Source: Pycnopodia helianthoides
Lineage: Eukaryota > Echinodermata > Asteroidea > Forcipulatida > Asteriidae
NCBI GenBank assembly: GCA_032158295.1
Contig: CM063258.1
Span: forward strand, 10,186,583 to 10,250,582
Length of the DNA: 64,000 nucleotides
Direction of reading: 5' to 3'
Shown here: in pieces, positions 58,628 to 64,000 of the stretch
How positions within the stretch are numbered: the stretch's first letter is position 1
Layout of the letters: each line of letters begins with the position of its first letter
The notes under the pieces: generated by a model
The model's database searches: none
What the model was told of the DNA's origin: nothing
The model's input: only the letters and a program-made list of their open reading frames with translations
Made by a program: the position numbers and the translations under genes

Positions 58628-59427
58628 CTATTAGTACCCACTGACTCGATTTGAGCTCTGTGGTTTCTTTCCATGCCTTTCACTTCTGTGGACCCCATTT
58701 TGAATCCCACTTCAGACTGGAGCCTTGCAAGTTGATTGGGTTTTCAGTCCCGACCTGATTGAATGGGTTTTCCTCCCACATCTAAAACTTTGAACAAATT
58801 CTCGTTTTCTGTTCACCATCCTAGTTTTTATGCTGTTGGAGGGGTGAATAAATACATGTAAATAGTTAAATAAAAGTTTTTAAAATGAAAATTGCAGGTC
58901 CAAATCTAGTGATGTCACAGCATTTGGCTACTCAACCATTCTCTCTATTTAGCTTAGTAATCGTAATCAGTCTTTTCTTAACTTAATTGTTCTCTTAAAG
59001 AAGGGCGTAACCATCTACCCCTTCCACTTGGTCTGAAGCTATTGTCTTCGTAAAATACAGAGAGTGGGTCTGCCCCTCCCCTCCTCATACAACCAATCAT
59101 TTGTACCTACGTCTAACTTTTCCATTCCTAGATACTACGTAAATGATGCAGACATGAACCAATCACCTCTTATCTCTTCTTCTGAATTATTATTTTTTTA
59201 TCTTTCAATGTCTGAATTTTTTTGTGTAAATGTGGGGTCCCTTCTATTAAAACCCAAGGGTACCATCACCCCACATATACTTAGCTCACAACCACTACAT
59301 GTACAACTATGTTATGTCTAAATTGTCTATTTTATGTTATTCTTCTTTTTAAATTCTTTTTCCTTTCTTCGTTTCTTCTTATTATTTTTTATTTTAAAGA
59401 TTTACCCCGGCCAGCCAGACGATTTTC

Positions 59428-59522
59428 GCCACGAGCATATTTCAGTCATAGACTTGCATGTATACAAGTTAAATAAAGCGTGACTAAACGAATTACTGCA
59501 TTTATACTGAAATGCTCGTGGC
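59428..59522. mobile_element. 95-bp palindromic element (GCCACGAGCAT)
   Basis: GCCACGAGCATATTTCAGT on the left and, in reverse complement, GCCACGAGCATTTCAGTAT on the right. The spacer contains a second small palindrome (ACTTGCATGTATACAAGT). Confidence 0.75.
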
Positions 59523-60110
59523 ACTCACAAACATTGGCGATCAGAACCTTTCAATTCGTGTCTTTTTCTGTTGATGATTCCGAAACTTGTCCAAACGGAT
59601 TGCTATTGTTATTTTAATTGTCGCTGTTACACGGTGCTTGTATGGGGCACAGTACACACAATGACCAATGGCAGAACAAGACGTATGCGCCTACTGCCTA
59701 TGCGTATGTGTGACTGGACTTATGTGTGGTTCATTATATGTTTTGTTCGACGATGCACGAACAATAGGTATGAAAAATTATTTTATGGTCATCACATACA
59801 GTGTAGACTGTATTGTTCAGTTTTTATCCATGGCTACTAAACATTGAGTCTATTCACAGTTTATGTTGTGTGCGCATGTAATATCATTTTATTTCATATA
59901 AAAATAGCATAAAAATGACATAATTGACAATGAAAGCTAAATACAAAATAATCGTTACTTGATAACTGAAAACAAATTGAAAATCAAATGTGTATTACAT
60001 GTATGTCATATCTTTTAATATCACGCAACCATGTGAATGGCTTTGCATTTTTGTGCCTGGTGTTAATATGATGTGTTTTATTTATTAACATTGTGTGGGG
60101 GAGGAGAACT

Positions 60111-60259
60111 GGGGCCCATTTTTCAGAGAGCTAAGATTGTTTTTAACTGCTAACCACTCTTAATTGCTCAGCAAAGTGTGATGTCACAATACAAATCACT
60201 GTGGTAATACTGGTTTCTCATCTTAAGATGAATCTTAATGCTTTGTGAAATCAAGCCCT
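60111..60259. mobile_element. Diverged MITE related to 27980-28127
   Basis: GGGGCCCATTTTTCAGAGAG at the left and CTTTGTGAAATCAAGCCCTG at the right, with AGTGTGATGTCACAATACA inside, the reverse complement of a block in the other copy. Confidence 0.65.
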
Positions 60260-60651
60260 GGTTAGCCAACCCTCTAGACACTCCCTGGCCTGGTGGAAAC
60301 AGCCTCAATCTTCCAAAATCAACCAATATGAGTTCAGTTTGAAACCTGGCTTCAGTCAGTTCAAAAAATGACAAAGTTTGCAATGGCATTTTTTTACCAG
60401 TGAGAATCTCCAATATTTATCGAATGTTGTAAACATGTGAAGCTGTTCATGTCGATAACTTCAAAACACAAATCGCATCATGGAGCTACTGTTCCAGCCT
60501 CTTGACTTCATGCATCATAGAACAATCCGCAGTACTCGTACAGCCTGCAGCATCAGAGCCCAGCTTTTTTCTGAAGACATCAAAGCTACTAATCGAAACA
60601 TAATGTTACACAACTTGTTCTTTTCAGAACCACAACAACTCATAGAGAGTT

Positions 60652-61000
60652 GATTGTCACGGCCAAGCGATTAAGAGCACCAGACTCAAGCTCTGGTGTT
60701 TCTGATCAGCAGAGTGTGGGTTCAAGTCCAGGTCTTGACACTTGTGTCCTCAAGCAAGACACTTAACCGTTATTGCTTCGTCCTTTGAATGGGACATAAA
60801 GCCATGTGTTGTGAAATGCACGTGGATGAAGCCAGGTACACTTAAATCACTAAGAGAAGTTTGCCACAGTGTTTTTGAAAGTAGCTGCTGAATGCGCCAA
60901 TCTAGTAAACCCTTATAAGGTGCTACATATATTGGTCTCATAATTCAAAACAATTCTAGAAACCTGTCATAAAATGTTTTTGTTTGTTCAAGTACCTTGA
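60652..61000 (+). mobile_element. tRNA-derived SINE, family S1
   Basis: GTCACGGCCAAGCGATTAAG (box A), AGAGTGTGGGTTCAAGTCCA (box B), CACTTGTGTCCTCAAGCAAG, ACTTAACCGTTATTGCTTCG and a body close to that at 20235, with a shortened 3' end. Confidence 0.8.
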
Positions 61001-61410
61001 GTTCCTTATTGATAAGACTATAATATGTTACATTATATACATGATTTTACCGTAAACTTACACTAGAATGTATATCCACCATGCAAAGCTTCAAATCCTG
61101 CTGATAATTACACTTTGACACATATGGGGTGTTGTGAAATGACCGTGATGAACTAAACGAATGTACGTAATTACTCCAATGTCCTTCTGCATGTAGTTGT
61201 CCATGGCTATTCATAGAATCGTAACAGTGCATGGGAGAGAAAACACTGCAGCAGCTGTGGCAACCGGATGCAATTTGACCCGTGCCTGCCACTGCTACCT
61301 GACCACTACAGTTTAACTCCTGTCCGAAGTACACAAACTTGTACATGTATGGGCAGTACTGCCGTATGTTGGCAATTACAATTAACTTGGTGTTCAAATC
61401 TTTCGCAGGA

Positions 61411-61717
61411 TAATAATAATAACTAGTTCTTATGTAGTGCATTTCACAATAACGTACCAATGCGCTTTTCATTAGTGCCCTGGTCATAGGGCCAATAGCA
61501 TTCTTGTAATCTTTCTCAGCTCCCTGGGGAGTATAAAGCCCTGTGCTGCCGTGGCGCTCCAAAGGCACCCATTTATACCCCTAGGTGAAGAGAAGCAATT
61601 ATAGTAAAGCATCTTGCTGAAGGGCGCAAGTGTCATGACCGGGATTCGAACCCACACCCTGATGACTCAACCACCAGAACTTCAATCCGATGCTCTAAAC
61701 CACTCGGCCATGACACC
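61411..61717 (-). mobile_element. tRNA-derived SINE, family S1
   Basis: In reverse complement: GTCATGGCCGAGTGGTTTAG (box A), GTGTGGGTTCGAATCCCGGT (intact box B), CATGACACTTGCGCCC, a body with AGGGAGCTGAGAAAGATTAC and an AGTTATTATTATTATCC tail. It has the best-preserved boxes of the set, but the SINE body makes it a repeat, not a tRNA gene. Confidence 0.85.
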
Positions 61718-61944
61718 CTATTGTTTGTTTGTTGTTTTTTATTTTTGTACCTGTGAAATTGGTCAGACATCTTTGTGGCTGCTCCGTTTACTGTATGGTC
61801 AAATGAACCACAGGGATATTGCCTGCCACCAGACTGTTTCATTATGCATGTATTTGTGTGTGCATGCACAGTTGGAAATTCAATTTAGTTCAATACAATT
61901 GATTTCATATGTCATGTACTACTTCGCAAATTATGCATTTTATA

Positions 61945-62010
61945 CGCGAGTTAGCCGTAAAATGAGTTGGACATCTAGACCAGCATGCAACTCATTCCAC
62001 GGCTAACGCG
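61945..62010. repeat. Short palindromic element (hairpin)
   Basis: CGCGAGTTAGCCGTAAAATG with AGTTG (61945-61969) pairs with CAACTCATTCCACGGCTAAC with GCG (61988-62010), with a few mismatches around an 18-base loop. Confidence 0.8.
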
Positions 62011-62574
62011 TGCATGAAATGTATTTGTGTCAAGCAGTCTATGATCAGCATAAAAACTCTTTTCTTGCTCTGCACCATAGCAATGACACGCAAATACACA
62101 TAACTTTAAAATATTACAGCAGTACAGTTAAAGTTAAAACGTATATCTATGAAAAACACTGTGTAAAGAGCATAACAGAAACACTTCGTAATGATTAAAA
62201 ATTATCTTGTAAAAAATTGGTTGGGTGTTGGGAAAGGCGTTGGCGGTTTATGTTAGACGTGAGTCGAGACATTCTACCAGGTCTGCTGAAAACTAAACAG
62301 TTTTGAAGTTCAGTGTTGTATAGTTCAGTGGCTTTAACTAAGGGCTACCTCATAACTAGGTTTAGCACTTTTAACATAAAGCGATCTTACCAGCTGACTT
62401 AGTGACCAGACTTGTGCAGTCACATGATTTTATGGATTTCTACTGCCAGAAAGTAGAAATTTTACCCCACAAAAAAAGGAAGCTTGTGTCTAGACCCAAT
62501 TCACCTGACGTCATCATCCCAATAAATTTGGATGCACCGTTTTGGGAGTCAATGGCAACGTACATGTATGTTAT

Positions 62575-62712
62575 ACAGTGAACTGTGCATTTTAGGTCAC
62601 GCAGCGTTTACACGCTCGCAATAATTTTTTACGTGCAGTTTTGACCCCAAAATGGCAAGTGTGAAGACAGTAGCCACGTGTGATGCTAGTGCAAGGGGGC
62701 TATAGAGAGATA
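62575..62712. repeat. Dispersed palindromic repeat, related to 32218-32385
   Basis: TTTTGACCCCAAAATGG, AGCCACGTGTGATGCTAGTG and CAAGGGGGCTATAG mirror the other copy. CCGTTTTGGGAGTCAATGGC at 62538-62557 is the inverted partner of GTTTTGACCCCAAAATGGC, suggesting a full element from about 62510. Confidence 0.5.
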
Positions 62713-62961
62713 ACAAAGCGGTTGAAGGTTATTTTAAGGATAGATATTTAATACGCCAGACGCTAATGTAAAGGCAGACAAATCTGTGGGGAATTTACAC
62801 AATACACATCCAGTCCACATCAAACCAATAGGTCATATCATCTTGCATAGTGGATGAATAAGTTCCAAGATTGCAAAACCAGATGGTTTGATCGGATCCG
62901 CAAAAAAAAACTAATAATACCCAACAAGGGATCAGAGAATTACATAGATGAAAATCCTTGA

Positions 62962-63426
62962 GCAAAAGATGCCATCTTCGTTGACTGCACCAAGGATGTA
63001 GGGATGATGATGGAATCAAGAGGAAGGTCCGGTGAACAGGTGCAAGGGAAGGTAGGAGCTGTCACTGGGAGCACTGTGTTAACCTCCAGCATTGGCGAAT
63101 TAATCATTCCACAACGCAGCTTTAAATTATTCATACCAACAGCACCTGCTCCTATTAGAGTTTTTTGCATGTATAGGGGCTCCCGGATTGTTTTGAGCTT
63201 GATTAATATTTCTGTTGATCTGATGAGTTTTATGAGTAGGCCTCTTGTCATTTCCGATGTGGCTCTGCTTTGTATTTTCAATAAGGAGGAAAGTACGGAT
63301 GAACGTGTATGCACTTTAGCGCTATTAACCTTCGATGAATTGAGAACTGGGAACTGGGAACTGGGAAAGTACACACTAGTGAAAGGAAATCGAGCTCACA
63401 GTTCAAGAACCCCCGGAAAGTTGTCC
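62962..63426. other. Region open in both strands, unidentified
   Basis: On + the frame with ATG at 63004 is open from a stop just upstream (about 62959) to 63426; on - a 144-codon frame covers 62940-63374. The + reading includes DAIFVDCTKDVGMMMESRG and SSIGELIIPQRSF; the - reading includes TLIGAGAVGMNNLKLRCGM. I recognise neither. Two long overlapping frames in AT-rich sequence are unusual and may be a decayed mobile-element coding piece or exon. A GAACTGGGAACTGGGAACTG microsatellite near 63342 interrupts the right side. No function is assigned. Confidence 0.3.
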
Positions 63427-64000
63427 TAAATGTAATGACTGTGAACACAGCATAAACCGCCTTGTGAAAACAAGATAACAAGCAAACAGTGGATGGGCAA
63501 GCATCATGAAGGCCTCTCCCCAGACTTAGGCCAGTATTCATGCAGAATGTACCACTTGAAATATAATGTACAAGGCACCTAACACACTTGAATTATGCAT
63601 TAAACTGTCTCACATGGACAGCAACGCAGAGCAGACAGTGCGTTTGCTTATTTATTACCGCTTGGTTTGGTCAAGTTTACATTCAGTAATCGATGTCCCC
63701 CATTTTTCAAAAGGTTATTCTTTGGCGTTGTCACATCGCGGAATTGACTGCCGCTATTCATCTCTTTTCCCCTTAACAAACAATTACTTGAGTCCATAAT
63801 GTGCCCGAGATTCTCACCAACGCTCCCTGCACTGCCCCTTGAATCATACGAATATACAGAATCTATGAATTGCTGATGAAAATAGAAACTCTTCGTGTAA
63901 AGATAAAGAAGTTCATTCGACTCGTATTTCCCAGAGTCAATAGTTTATGCGATCAAGTTTGCACGCGTCTCATGGGTCCAGGCTCCAGCCAGGGAGATGT

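Larger units (their letters stand above)
43258..64000 (+). other. SCAI intron 4 (at least 20.7 kb, runs off the window)
   Basis: The donor is GTAAGTG. I found no sequence encoding the expected continuation (a PELVVKKLRYYARF-like block), so the intron probably extends past the window end. It contains the features listed below. Stretches about 43470-45290, 46490-49690, 50040-52130, 52520-53790, 55810-57060, 57800-58340, 58640-59420, 59530-60110 and 62010-62570 hold nothing I can name. Short open frames there have no domains. Confidence 0.75.

Noticed and set aside
61047..61568. 173-aa frame on -
   Set aside because: Its first third is the S1 SINE and the rest has no recognisable domain, codon pattern or splice signals.
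61654..61717. Possible tRNA gene on -
   Set aside because: Boxes A and B are good but the sequence continues into the SINE body, and no complete acceptor stem is present.
43258..64000. Search for SCAI exon 5
   Set aside because: No segment encoding the expected conserved continuation was found by eye; a very short or divergent exon could still be missed.

Overview
This is a window of animal nuclear DNA: AT-rich, intron-dominated and packed with repeats. There is no sign of prokaryotic organisation. The host gene is recognisable. Four exons on the + strand encode the N-terminal 142 codons of SCAI (suppressor of cancer cell invasion, a regulator of MRTF/SRF transcription and of DNA break repair). 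The exons lie at 1993-2138, 4886-4981, 13488-13574 and 43159-43257, all with canonical GT/AG borders in phase 2, and the gene runs off the right edge. The protein differs from vertebrate SCAI at many positions but is nearly colinear with it. Together with the style of the repeats (tRNA-headed SINEs with a conserved central motif, short palindromic DNA elements, 'GTATACC...TTGGTAATTAC' elements), this suggests a marine invertebrate deuterostome. My best guess is an echinoderm, probably a sea star; that guess rests on memory of such repeats, not on a search.

Layout: 1-1992 is 5' flank, with a GC-richer block at about 130-520 and a 723-bp foldback element at 888-1610. Intron 1 (2139-4885) contains a head-to-head tRNA-like palindrome. 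Intron 2 (4982-13487) contains several foldback elements and a SINE fragment. Intron 3 (13575-43158, 29.6 kb) is a transposon reservoir. It holds two PIF/Harbinger-like elements with 3-bp target duplications, one hAT-like element with a perfect 8-bp duplication, a large element whose ends carry about 21-bp tandem repeats, a decayed LINE 3' end, tRNA-derived SINEs in both orientations and several minisatellites. Intron 4 (43258 to beyond 64000) starts with a 50-bp tandem repeat and holds a tandem array of tRNA-like units (53.8-54.8 kb), a cluster of three palindromic elements (55.0-55.8 kb) and more SINEs.

Apart from SCAI I could not establish another complete gene. Two segments deserve a look as possible coding relics: an exon-like minus-strand stretch about 100 bp upstream of SCAI exon 4, and a region near 63.2 kb open on both strands. 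The most unusual structures are repeat architectures: the tRNA-like tandem array, the tRNA-like palindrome flanked by about 20-bp direct repeats, the inverted SINE pair joined by a perfect 15-bp stem, and the composite foldback upstream of SCAI. I found no CRISPR array, operon, rRNA or functional tRNA gene.
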